Positions 24,578-35,480 of a DNA stretch of 64,000 bases are shown piece by piece. The notes under the pieces were generated by a model that searched no databases, had not been told where the DNA came from, and worked only from the letters and a program-made list of their open reading frames with translations. This DNA comes from Rotaria sp. Silwood1 (taxonomy: Eukaryota > Rotifera > Eurotatoria > Philodinida > Philodinidae). The stretch's first letter is position 1. Each line of letters starts with the position of its first letter. The translations under genes and the position numbers were made by a program. The stretch spans positions 1-64,000 of the forward strand of contig CAJNOP010000356.1 of the NCBI GenBank assembly GCA_905250075.1, read 5' to 3'.

Positions 24578-25770
24578 AGATGACAAAAAAATGCAACTGT
24601 ATCAGGACTTCGTAGAGACGTTAGTTTATTGCTAGGGATGTAAGATTAGTCGAGAGAATTGAGCAATCGTTAAGCATCATTATACGTATAGTAGTTTCTC
24701 TACAACCTAACATATAACATTAACAATAAATCGAGAGTTCGGATATTTTCAATGTTTCACTGCTTTTTCATAGTTTGGTTCTTGCTCCTTTTGTTAAACG
24801 TTTATTTCTTTTATCAAATAAAGACAAATAACATTAAAATGCTCTATTTTTATGCTTGCACGTATATTAAGTATAAAAGGATGTATAATTTCACGAGAAG
24901 ACCATCAAAAGTAAGATAATGCGGAAGTTAGAAAGAAGAAATAAAAAGTGAATGGTTAGAGCGTCAACATCTAACTAGTCTTTTCAGAAATGTATACTGT
25001 GAAAAAACAATTTTTCCCTTCAAAAATTATTGTTTTCTAAAGTCAATTGAATACATAATATTCAACTCAGCCTTGAATATAGTAGAAAATTATTAAATTA
25101 CGTAGTAATCTTTCTAGGTCTATCAATCTATCGTTTTTATAAGTTTATAAGGAGAAGTGAACGTAAATATTTACTTTTCTATTGTATATGAGTTCGAAAT
25201 TATTTTGAAAAAAAGAACAGCATACCACATTTATTCTTCTAGTTTGTCATCTATTATATGTTATAAAAATTCATTTGATAACTCCAGTTCTTTTTGCTAC
25301 ATTGATTTTCTTTTTTTAGATTCTTTTAATAGGAAGAAGTCATGATGGTACCTGTGCTTTTTAAATATATCGAGTATGTATTTTTTGTTTAACCTGAATA
25401 TTATATTATTAAATGAATTATTTTGTTCTTGTCAAATCATATATTTGTTCGAATTTAATGGCAGATCTATCCGTGTGTCAAAAGATATCAACAGAATGAT
25501 AGGCAAAAAGTGTGCATGCTTTGAATGTGAATCAATGTATGTTTTTGTGTTTTTTATATTTATGTTCAGCATTTGATATTCAACATAAATTGTGCAATTT
25601 TAGAGGCACTGATCATGTAATACGCAAGTTATCTGTAAAATCTCTACACATGTTGCCATTGAAACTTAACATCAATTTAATTATCGTTACTGATGAGGAG
25701 TGTAGCTTGAAAAAAAGTAAACATGAAATCACAAAAATCGTCAACAAAAATAAAAAATAAAAATAAAAGT
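24578..25770. other. Intergenic, no gene seen
   Basis: AT-rich spacer between the convergent HIT and RABGGTB genes. It holds AATAAA at 24725-24730, likely the HIT poly(A) signal. Confidence 0.5.
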
Positions 25771-26790
25771 TTATAATAATTGCATTTTTATTCCCATCTT
25801 TTGAATAATATATTCTGGCATACATAAAACCGGATTTACTTTTTTAATTATATTTTCATCATATACATTTAATAATGATAAACCAGCTACACCAAATAAT
25901 GTATGAAATGGATCAGATATATTTCCAGGACGATCAGCACAACCACCTGTTTCATCATCTTGTGCAGCTAAAATAAATTTACTTAATTTTTCACTATTAA
26001 TCCATTGAAGTTTTCCAAGAATTTTTAATGATGCTAAAACCCACCAAGAATAACATACATCCGGTAATTTTTCTGGTCGACCATTTAATCCACCTGATTT
26101 ATCTAATTGTCGTTCACATAACCACCATGCTAACATATTTTTTGTTGATAAATCAAGATTATCAAGACGTTGAACAAGTGATAAAAATCCTAAACAACAA
26201 TAAATTTGTCCAGCATGGGATTCTGCACCAGGTATACAACCAAAACCACCATCAAAATTTAAACAATTCATAATAAAATTTGTTGCACGATCAATATCAA
26301 TAACATCTAATGAATCAATTAATTTTAAACATGCAATAGCACAAAATGAAAAACGTGTATCTATTTCTCCCCATTGATCACCTGTAAAACTTCCATCATC
26401 TTGTTGTAATTGTTTTATATATGAACATAAATTTTGTTTATCAATTAAATCTATTCGATTTAATTGAACAAGTAATTGTACTGCTGATAATGTATATAAT
26501 AAATGTGGATCATGATTTGGACATGGTGAATAACCACCAGAATTTTTATCATAACATTTTTGTATATAATCAATAATATATTCTTGATCAATTAATTTTA
26601 ATGAATGAAGTAAATCAAGACATGTACAAAGCCAATAAATACCACTCATACGAAGATAATCAGTTGTACCATATTCATATGTATTATGTGAACGACCATA
26701 ACCAGTTAAAAATGCACAATGTTTTTCAATGAGTAAATCTTTTTGTGCCTTAGAATAATCAATTGTTATATCACGTTGAGGTGTACCCAT
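25771..26790 (-). CDS. RABGGTB: Geranylgeranyl transferase type-2 subunit beta (Rab GGTase beta)
   Basis: One exon, 339 aa (human about 331). It starts MGTPQRDITIDY, the same opening as the vertebrate protein. The open frame runs 35 codons further upstream, but a splice-acceptor-like TTTTTCAG directly precedes this ATG, so a 5' non-coding exon is likely. The protein is a prenyltransferase alpha-alpha barrel with repeated Q/DGGF-type helices: DDGSFTGDQWGEIDTRFSFC, NFDGGFGC, SHAGQIYCC and KSGGLNGRPEKLPDVCYSWW. Zinc ligands expected in the family are visible as Asp 244, Cys 246 and His 296 (DPFHTLFG). With the alpha subunit and Rab escort protein it adds geranylgeranyl groups to the C-terminal cysteines of Rab GTPases in the cytosol. 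No defects seen. Confidence 0.96.
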   Translation of the reverse strand: MGTPQRDITIDYSKAQKDLLIEKHCAFLTGYGRSHNTYEYGTTDYLRMSGIYWLCTCLDLLHSLKLIDQEYIIDYIQKCYDKNSGGYSPCPNHDPHLLYTLSAVQLLVQLNRIDLIDKQNLCSYIKQLQQDDGSFTGDQWGEIDTRFSFCAIACLKLIDSLDVIDIDRATNFIMNCLNFDGGFGCIPGAESHAGQIYCCLGFLSLVQRLDNLDLSTKNMLAWWLCERQLDKSGGLNGRPEKLPDVCYSWWVLASLKILGKLQWINSEKLSKFILAAQDDETGGCADRPGNISDPFHTLFGVAGLSLLNVYDENIIKKVNPVLCMPEYIIQKMGIKMQLL

Positions 26791-28404
26791 CTGAAAAATG
26801 AGAATATTAACAAACAAAAAAAAAAACAAGAACATTTTGATACATGATATGTAAAAAAAAATCTGTGTGAAGCTACCACAACACAACACGACCATTGAGC
26901 AAGACCAGTAGAATATTATGACACGTCAAAATGAAAACCAATCAGAAAGCAACAAATAAAAAATACCACTATGAAGGAGAGACCCATGGACATGGTACTC
27001 CATAGTAACCGTAGCATATATATCACTGCTATACATACGGCTATTGTAATATCGAAAACATGAGAAAAAGTTTATTATTTTTCCTACGAAATTATTTTTG
27101 TGCATAATTTCTAGAGTTCTTCCTATCCTCGAAAAAAGCACGCATCTTCCAATTTTCTACTAAAAATATTGAATATTTTGATCAAAAAAAAATGAAAATG
27201 AGCAACTCCACAGAAACAATAGACTAGTTTTAAAGATAGGACTTTTTCCTTAATAAAAAAGATATTACTATTGATGATTAAAAATAATTGATTGTATCAG
27301 TTTAAAAAAAACTAATTATTATCAATTTGGACTTTATTTAATCCATATTATTATAGGAATTTGGCTAAAAATTATAGTTATATCTACTGTTAATCTGTTA
27401 GAACACTAGGATTTAAAACCGAAATAAAAATTAAAAAAAATATAACAAAATGATAGTTTCAATTTTGAGTTTAAAAACTGAACGGAGATATGAATACGCA
27501 AAAGTTGGCCATTTCTAAACCATTTTTGCATGCCTGAAATATATGTAAACAAGTTCTCTAATACTGCTGACATTATCGTCTCTCCTATTCTCTCATAGAA
27601 ATTTTTAATGTGTAGTATGACAAAAGAAATGATAACATTTTCTGAGCTAAATAAAATAGCAAGTGAGGTTTTACATCGTGCTCGACTCATTACATGTGAC
27701 GAAGTCTTTGTATGAGAGAAGGTTATTCAATACGTTCTAATTAAATACTGTACATATCGTGTTTCTATGCAAATAAAAAAAAAAGATTCGGTTCAAAGTA
27801 CGCTCTTTCTAGTGTGCTATTACGGTTTTCTATAAAAATGCAAAGTTTCGGTCGATTAGTAATTATTTTAGTGAAAATTTCAATAAAACTACTTGCACTT
27901 GATAGTGGAGTCATTTGTTGTTAATTATATGTAGAAAAATATAATGAGATAAATGAAATGAGATTTATGTTACCGAAATCTATTATCCCATTCGGAAACT
28001 TCAGAAAATATATTCATTATATTAACATTGTCATATATTAAGCCGTCAAAGCTAATTCAATAGCTTCTATAATCTCTGACTGGTGTACGTTAAAGGTATT
28101 AAGCATGAGACCACAGTACTGCCATTAATGATAGTCATCTCTTTTTTGAACTTCGAAAAATTAAAGTAAAGAATTGTGCCTCTAAATTTCTACATCGAAC
28201 AGAGTTTGGATTGATCATGTCATTGAAGCATGTGAAAAGTACAGATATAATAACAATCAAACCTCAATATGTACTCCAATTACATAAATCTAGACTGCCC
28301 TTTTATGTCTTATAAACTGTTATTCAATGTCAATAGATGAATTGTGAAAACAAGCTTTTATCAAGTAAGCAATGAGATAGTACATATATATATATATATA
28401 TATT
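26791..28404. other. Intergenic, no gene seen
   Basis: AT-rich upstream flank of RABGGTB. Only short ORFs. A TA microsatellite occupies 28385-28402. Confidence 0.5.
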
Positions 28405-28405
28405 T

Positions 28406-28855
28406 ATGTCAGCGTCCAATCTTGGATTCAGTCCAATCTTGGGTACCTACATTAGAGTAGTCCAAGTTCCGATTGAAGTGATTCTATTCACTAAAATATT
28501 AATAACTCTTTAATTAGACGCCACATTCGACCTATTTTTTAAAATTATGATCACATGATATCAATTTGTTTGACGCAATTGTTGCTACAGAGATTAAAGA
28601 ATAGTTTTAAAAATTATAAGTTTCTTCAGAGCAATAACTTTTACGGGAAATTGTTATTATTTTTTGAATTTAAATTAAGCTACTTCGCTGATGCTTGTAA
28701 CACCGAAAAATGTGTTATGAGAACATAATTTCGAAAATTCATAAGAATCTAACGAGTTACTAATGTTTTATTAAGGCGAATTCTGTCGATCCGAAATTAG
28801 ACTAGTCCAATGTGAGCATCCAAGATATATTGAATTCGAGATTGGACGCTGACAT
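28406..28855. mobile_element. MITE-like element with about 65-bp terminal inverted repeats
   Basis: The left end ATGTCAGCGTCCAATCT (28406 on) is repeated in reverse complement at the right end (AGATTGGACGCTGACAT, ending 28855). Weaker matching continues inward for about 65 bp, through TCACATT/TAGTC-type blocks. Both ends abut TA-rich runs, so a TA target duplication is likely but cannot be resolved. No ORF inside. Length and structure fit a non-autonomous DNA transposon. Confidence 0.7.
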
Positions 28856-28867
28856 ATATATATGTCG

Positions 28868-28935
28868 TGCCGAAGTTATAACTTCGACAAAATTTTTGCC
28901 GAAGTTACAACTTCGACGGACGATGTTGTCGAAGT
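28868..28935. repeat. Cluster of CGAAGTT dyads
   Basis: CGAAGTTATAACTTCG is a perfect 16-bp palindrome. It is followed by CGAAGTTACAACTTCG and a third half-site GTCGAAGTT within about 60 bp, directly outside the right end of the MITE. It could be a protein-binding site array or the end of another element; neither is shown. Confidence 0.55.
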
Positions 28936-30261
28936 TAGTGTGAATGATAAAATAAATATCAACTTTCAAGAAATCAACAATATCTTTCGTGTTGTATCTT
29001 AAAAATTATTTTTTTCCATCAAAACAATAATACAAAATTTATTTTTCAATATTATGACAAACGTGCGAATATTCAGACGAATAAAAGGAGCAATATGTTA
29101 ATTTTTTTCTGCGTTGAAATTATTAATATATTATATAATCTTAGAGTTTCATACAAGATTGTTGTATCTTTTGTGATCATCTTAGTATTACATAGTCAAG
29201 TTTCTGATCGCTCCACCTCTTTCAATCAGTCAAATGTACTAATCTACGAACATTCCCTACTTGATTTATTAATCTTACAATATTTTTTTAATTATTTAGC
29301 TGACTAGTTTAGATATGTAAAATGAATTGGTTTTTTAAAAATATTCATTCTCACATTAGTTCTACAATTGATTTATCGAATAAAAAACAGTAAGCCCATA
29401 AATCAATAAATAAATATAAATTACCAAAAGATACTAATTAGATCAAAGTTGAATGAAATCTGATGCTGAAACATCACAGATATTTTCGATCAATGATATA
29501 CTATTTATTAACAAAGATCTTTAAGATTCATGGTACTTAAAAAATCTTATTAGACTTCTTTTCATATTCTACCTTTTGTACTATATAAATAATACGATAA
29601 ATTAACAAACAAAAGAAATAACTATGACTAAATCAGTTTATTCAAATAAAGAACATTTATTCTAATTTATCATGTTGGAATTAAAAACCTTTCTCAGATT
29701 GCATCATCCTGACACAGGGAATGACCGAACCCCGGGAATGCGAAATCCGGGAATGACCGAACCCGGGGAGTTCGGGCTCGGTGCATGTCTAGTTCTGTTG
29801 TTATTATATATGTGGTGTAAGTTTGCATGGACTAATGAATGTGCCTGTGGTTTTGATGGAATCGGTCACTGTTTGAGTTGTGTTTGTGTATGTTGGAAGA
29901 AGTGGAATGTGAAGGAAAGGATGATGTAGTCGAGTGTGTGAATTAGGTGAAGACAACGAAAAAAGTGATTTTCTTTAAAGAAGTAGATGGGATAAGTGTC
30001 CAATGGTTGTTGATGTTAGTCGATTGTTGAAGTTACAGAGAATTGCATTTTCAATGTACAGTTTTTTGGTTTTGAACAGTCGGTGACTGTTATATGGTGT
30101 TTTTAAACGAGGATTGGATGGCAACTAAGGATGAATTAGTGGTATTTTCTGAAGTGTGTTTGGTATTTTGTGGTTTTTTTTTATGATCGGTTAATTTAAT
30201 GATGAATATGATTGGTCGTCGTGGTAGCGTCACATCGATAAAAAAAAATATATTTTTATTT
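28936..30261. other. Intergenic with GC-rich patch
   Basis: Mostly AT-rich. A GC-rich patch at 29708-29800 has internal repeats of CGGGAATG(A/C)CGAA(C)CC type. An 85-codon ORF over it is compositionally driven and not called as a gene. Confidence 0.45.
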
Positions 30262-32037
30262 TTATTTTAATGAAATCAAACACCAACGACGTGGTGATTT
30301 GATCGGATCGAAAAGTGTCACTAAATACGATGATGCCGTCGGTACCTGAAAAAAAAACAAAGAACAGAATTAAGATGATTGAATAAAAATAAAACAAACA
30401 GATTCTTGAAGAAAAACAAGTCGATCAAGTAAAATCATCATTTCAATTAAGCCAGAAAATAAAACTTTCAATTGAATAAATGTATGAAGTTGAAGATGAC
30501 AGGATTCATAACGCATCCAATAATCATTGATCATACTTGATGTTATCTAATCAAAATAAAACACAAGAAAAATATTTATTGTAGTTTTTATTTCTTCTAT
30601 TTTAAAGCTATATAGGAACGATCCATGTGAGAATTTTTTGTGTTAGATTAAATTTAAAAAAAAAAACAGTAACTATTTCTTAATGTAGAAACAAAAAAAG
30701 AAAAATGTCGAATTTTGTATTTAATCTTTAAAATTTACTTTTGTTTTATCTAATTTTAATTTATCTAATGCTTTCCATACATATTCTTCAAATGTTAAAG
30801 ATTTTTTAGTTAACTTTCCTAATTTAATATCTTGTAAATCAGTTGCTAATCCATAAACTTCAATAAGAATGACTTGCATTAATGCTCGATACCATAAACC
30901 AGCATTTAATGTCTAGAGAAGAGTAATTTAAATAAATTTATTTATTTATTTTTTTGATTAAAGTCAAAATAATTTTACGTGATCTGCTTTATTTCTTTCA
31001 AATGATTGAACAGCAAGCATTCTTGCATTTCTACCTAATTTTGTTTTTTCTTGAATTAATCGATGACTCAATGGAAAACTACATGGATCAGTTTCACTAT
31101 AATAATCTAAAACAAATTTTATATTTACATATAAAATTTATATACATACTTGTAAATGGATTTGCAACATATTTTTCTTCTAATAAATGATAACAACAAG
31201 CAACATTAGCTATTGCACGTACAGAAGGATTTTTAACAAAATGATATAAAAGTGAACATGATAATGATCCACAAGCATGTAGACTACAAAGAAGAAATGA
31301 TAATGAATGACAATTAAATGTTTGATAAAATAATTTTTGAAAATTTGTTTCACTATCAACAATAGTTGATGTTGTTTTATATTTAGTATTATCACATAAG
31401 TCTTTTTGATATTTTAATAAAAGTTCTATACGTCGTTCACTACTATGTACAGTTGCTTCACATGATTCAATACCAAGAACATTTCTTTCATAGTCATGAG
31501 ATATTTTTACACCTAAATAACCACGACCACTTCCATAATCAATTATCTTAAGAAATATAAAATATTATAATTACACAAAAAGAAAAAAAAACCATAGTTA
31601 ACATGTAATTTTACCGAATCAGTACTAGCCATATTAGCTAATTGATCAATAACAGGAGCTAAAATTTCTACTTCATGTTCTTTTTTTTTACTCATAAATG
31701 TTCTTGTTGTATGTTTGTATGATTTTAATTCATTTTTATGTTTTTCTTGTAAAATTTCTTCTTCAAATTTTTCACGTGTATATGTTATCTGTTCAATTTT
31801 TCTTTTCCATTCAATTATATTATCAATAAATTCTTCTAAAAAATTTTTTGCTGGTAAACATTCTCTATAACGTTGTTCAAATAAATCATAAAGATCAATT
31901 CTTTCTTCTTGACGAATCCATTTAGGTACATAAGTATTCCAATGATCACGTGTTAAATAATCAACATTATGAGTATTTAATAACGGTAAATAAGGTTGAA
32001 GAAAATCACGAATACCAACAAGAATTTCTTCAATCAT
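30262..32037 (-). CDS. METTL25/METTL25B-type methyltransferase-like protein
   Basis: Six exons on the minus strand: 32037-31615, 31546-31150, 31106-30979, 30912-30739, 30546-30400, 30345-30262. All junctions are GT-AG and the phases close to 450 aa plus TAA. Short introns of 48-192 bp. The N-terminal region is helical (FLQPYLPLLNTHNVDYLTRD). The Rossmann S-adenosylmethionine loop is IIDYGSGRGYLG at about 142-153. A second core motif LHACGSL lies at about 230-236, then NVACCYHLL near 254-262. The C-terminal half has KLGRNARMLA and ends LFDPIKSPRRW, both matching the METTL25 family. The protein is conserved in animals, but its methyl acceptor is not settled, so I give no substrate. It could be METTL25 or METTL25B; I cannot decide by eye. 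Confidence 0.9.
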
Positions 32038-32934
32038 TTAATTATTCTATCTAGAATAGAATTCGATTTCACAAAAGATCTATTGTTATTAAAATGTGTA
32101 TTTGTCTTTCAATTGTTGTTATCATTTTATTTTTGCTACGATTTTTGAAATATTTAATATGTATGGTTTTTGCATAGTCATTGAATTCAAAATGATAATA
32201 AAATTTACAAAAAGATGAATTATTATTTTATATCTTTTCTTAACTTATCGGTCAAATATGAGATAAAACAATTGTTTATTGCATGTGATCAAGTATTAAT
32301 TCTTGTATGTTTTTAAATTTAACTTTATCAGAATCAATTATGAGTACGAAAAGTCTCTCTTTCAATCTAAAAAGAATAACTCACAACTTGGATACACTGT
32401 AATACATTGTTTGAAAAAACCAAGTAGAATATCATCTTGCATTTTGTTGTCGAAAATTTAATGTAGTTTGACTCATTGCTGCAGATTTCCACTTTTAGTC
32501 TACCCGCAAATAGCGATGAATCATCAATTCATTATCAAATCACAAGCGTTACTGTGTTTTGATTGGTCAGCTCGTATCGATGATTTCTCCGAATAGACAT
32601 TTATTTTGAAAAAACTAAAAGCACATTTAGATAGAGAAAACTTTTCTGTATCGACCAGTATAAATCAAAACGTCGGCCCATTAAATTGTTTTTGGGAAAA
32701 GTCCGCTTTAAATGATTTGTATTTTGATTGGTCAGTTTCTATCGACCATTTCGCGGTATAGACATTTTTCCTGAAAAAAATAAAAGTACAGTTTAATAGA
32801 GAAAAATTTTCTGTATCGACTAGCATAGATCAAAAGTTCGGCCTATTTTGTTTTTTTTAACACACGTTGAACATAGCGCCTTTGATATTGATTCATGTAA
32901 ATGTACATCTTTTTTCTGTTCTGCCTGCATACTA
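32038..32934. repeat. Diverged tandem repeat, about 175-bp period
   Basis: Two copies lie at about 32548-32695 and 32721-32868. Both contain TTTTGATTGGTCAG, TATCGA, ATAGACATTT, TAGAGAAAA, TTTTCTGTATCGAC and GATCAAAA/AATCAAAA with GTCGGCC or TTCGGCC. Within each copy the start TTTTGATTGGTC is loosely inverted at the end (GACCAGTATAAATCAAAA), so each may fold as a hairpin. The rest of the stretch, upstream of METTL25, shows nothing else. Confidence 0.6.
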
Positions 32935-33868
32935 TTTATGTACACTCCCATTGTTAATGTGCACAGAATGGAAAAAAAATTCTATTGGTGAAATGATTAA
33001 GCAAATGTTTCTCGATAAAATAAATACATATAAATAGATGTCATACAAAAGCGATACGTGTTGTATTGAACAGAAAAAAAATAGCGATGACTACTAATTA
33101 AGATATAAGAAGTAATTAAGAACAACGTGTTTGAAGTATTCATTATGAATGATGAATAAACTAAAATCAAGAAAGCAAAGATAAAAGTCGTTTTGATAAT
33201 AAGATGAAAATTTTTCTTTTAATTAAATTTTTTTAAAAAGTCTCGTAATTATATTTGGAAATGGAAGGGCTTATATATATATTATCGAAGTGTTCTCATA
33301 TTCTCGTAAGAAAAAATATTTCGATATTTTTCTATAATAAAAAAAATGACTGATCTCGTGAATGTTGATGATTTGGATTCTATCAATACCAGAAAAATTC
33401 ATCAACTAACTGCTACACAAGATTTTTGTAGGCTCAGTAATACATTCTGATGAGTGGAGGGCTTATTTCCAACTTAATAACCATGCTCTATACACCCATT
33501 TAACTGTGAATCATTCTGTACATTTTGTTGATTCTGCGACTGGCGTGCACACGCAAAATATTGAAAATACGTGGATGAGAGTTAAACGAAAACATAAAAA
33601 CAAGGAGGATTTTCAAGAATTTTATTGCATACTTATTTAGAAGAATTTATGTGGCGTCAGGATTTCAGCGATAAACCTCTTAAAAATCTTGTTTTACAAA
33701 TACAATCTATTTATTCTGTTGTATAATTTTTTTTTAATAAAATTCTTTTCGTTCTCACATGACATCTATTTATATGTATTTATTTTATCGAGAAACATTC
33801 GCTTAATCATTTCACCAATAGAATTTGTTTTCCGTTCTGTGCACATTAACAATGGGGGTGTACATAAA
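32935..33868 (+). mobile_element. Merlin-like (ISXO2/IS1016-type) DNA transposon, internally deleted
   Basis: Terminal inverted repeats of about 110 bp (32935-33044 and 33759-33868) are nearly perfect: TTTATGTACAC at the left end faces GTACATAAA at the right. Between them lies a damaged transposase ORF of the ISXO2-like DDE type, listed separately. Total 934 bp. Flanking 9-mers differ, so target duplications have been lost or the true ends are slightly further out. Merlin is the eukaryotic superfamily with this transposase type. Confidence 0.8.
33346..33727 (+). pseudogene. ISXO2-like transposase fragment (Merlin superfamily)
   Basis: ATG at 33346 opens MTDLVNVDDLDSINTRKIH and runs about 35 codons. 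The frame then meets TGA TGA, while the catalytic end continues in another frame as GSVIHSDEWRAYFQL, TGVHTQNIENTWMRVKRKHK and, after a one-base shift, LHTYLEEFMWRQDF. These are the signature C-terminal motifs of ISXO2-like transposases (HSDEWRAY, QNIENTWM, LEEFMWR). The middle of the protein is missing, so the element is non-autonomous. Confidence 0.85.
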
Positions 33869-34608
33869 GTGGTCGTCAGAAGTGAACCAAACTCGACGTG
33901 AACCAAACTCGAATCCACAGTCCATATTTCACCTATCTTGACTGATAATATGAGACAGCTATCGAAAGATGTCGCGTATAATTGGATTGTTTTTTATTGT
34001 ATCTAATATTTCATTTTTTCTTCACTTCTTTTCATTTTTAACGTTTTTCGATTAGTAAATGATCGGTTGACATTGATTATATGCTCTGAAATCCGTAAGT
34101 TGGAATTAAATATATTCGATCAACAATAGCTCAATATTATACGATAAATTTTGTTAAATAAGAATCTCCTATCCTGAACTATAGTAATCTAATTTTGAAT
34201 GCTTTTGCCACTTTAGTGTCACTTGCTAGTATAGATTCATAAATATAAATATCTATCGAATTTGCTTTGTGTTCAGATAGGAGCAAGATAGTAATTTGCG
34301 TTTTTCACGATTAACAAAGTGTGATAAAACTGTTTCAAATCGTATAGACCAGTTTTTTCTGACGCGTTTTCTCAGAGTCTGTCATCGAGTTTATGTAAAA
34401 AATACAACATATTGTAATATAGATTATAGAATTTCAATTTTCAAGTATGCACTAAAAGAATTAGCTAAAGATTTATAAATGATGAAAGTCCGATGTTGTA
34501 AGGCTTAGTCAATCATGAGTTAAAAGTATTTAACTGCGCATGATCGACATATTTTTCATATGGAATTTTTCTTTTAGTTTTTTCATAAATGATTCACCCT
34601 AAAACGTA

Positions 34609-35190
34609 CAGGATATCTGGAAAGCAGCTCCCTATTTTAAATTCTTTTTTTCTCCCTAATAAGAATAGAAATTCTATTACTTTTTTTTTACTATTTTGAA
34701 GCATGCTTTATAAGGTTTTGTTTCACATAGGAAAGAATGTTAATGAATTGACTATTTAAGATCAAACGCAAATTTTATCTGAAGAATGCTTGAAAAATAA
34801 CTTCTTATTTTTCATCGTTTATTACTTTTATACAAAGCATATATGTTTTAATAATTTTTTTCTATTTTGAGGTGTGTGTAATAGGTTTACGCGATAATGT
34901 CTCAAAAATAGTCGCAACAGTATTGCATTTCAAAACCATGAAAAAATTATTACAATATATATGCTTTGTATAAAAGTAATAAACGATGAAAAGTAAGAAG
35001 TTATTTTTCAGGTATTCTTCAGATGAAATCTTCGTTTGATCTTAAATAGTCAATTCATTAACACTCTTTCTTATGTGAAACAAAACCTTATAAAGCATGC
35101 TTCAAAATAGTAAAAAAAAGTAATACAATATCTATTCTTATAAGAGAGAAAAAAGAATTTAAAACAGGGAGCTACTTCCCAGACACCCTG
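34609..35190. mobile_element. TA-flanked fold-back element (Tc1/mariner-like MITE)
   Basis: Two arms of about 240-250 bp are near reverse complements, with a loop of about 95 bp. The left end is CAGGATATCTGGAAAGCAGC and the right end reads inward CAGGGTGTCTGGGAAGTAGC. Both are bordered by TA (34607-34608 and 35191-35192), the target-site signature of Tc1/mariner elements. The arms share GCATGCTTTATAAGGTTTTG and TACTTTTATACAAAGCATAT. No transposase ORF. It sits just downstream of the last recognised exon of the transposase-USP gene. Confidence 0.82.
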
Positions 35191-35480
35191 TATTTAAAAG
35201 CCTCGATTTTTCAGAAAAATTAGTGAACGATTCTGAGAAAATTTGTCAGAAAAATCTGGTATATAAGATTCGATGTAGCTTCATTCCTTCTTTTATATGG
35301 TGCAAAGAACAAATATCTATCTTATTTCTATCAAAGATTATTTCAGAAATATTTGTTCTTTTCTGTTGACATGAATAATAGTATGTTTCATTTATTTGTT
35401 CTTGGACCACATGTAACCTATTAATATTAGATGAGCTTAAAGAATATATAAACTTTTACAGATAAGAACAAATTACTTAC

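Noticed and set aside
28868..28890. loxP-like site, because of ATAACTTCG / CGAAGTTAT arms
   Set aside because: There is no 8-bp spacer or full 13-bp arms; it is a simple palindrome.
29672..29929. 85-codon ORF with a repeated PGM motif
   Set aside because: The repetition comes from an underlying GC-rich DNA repeat; no family match and no conserved layout.
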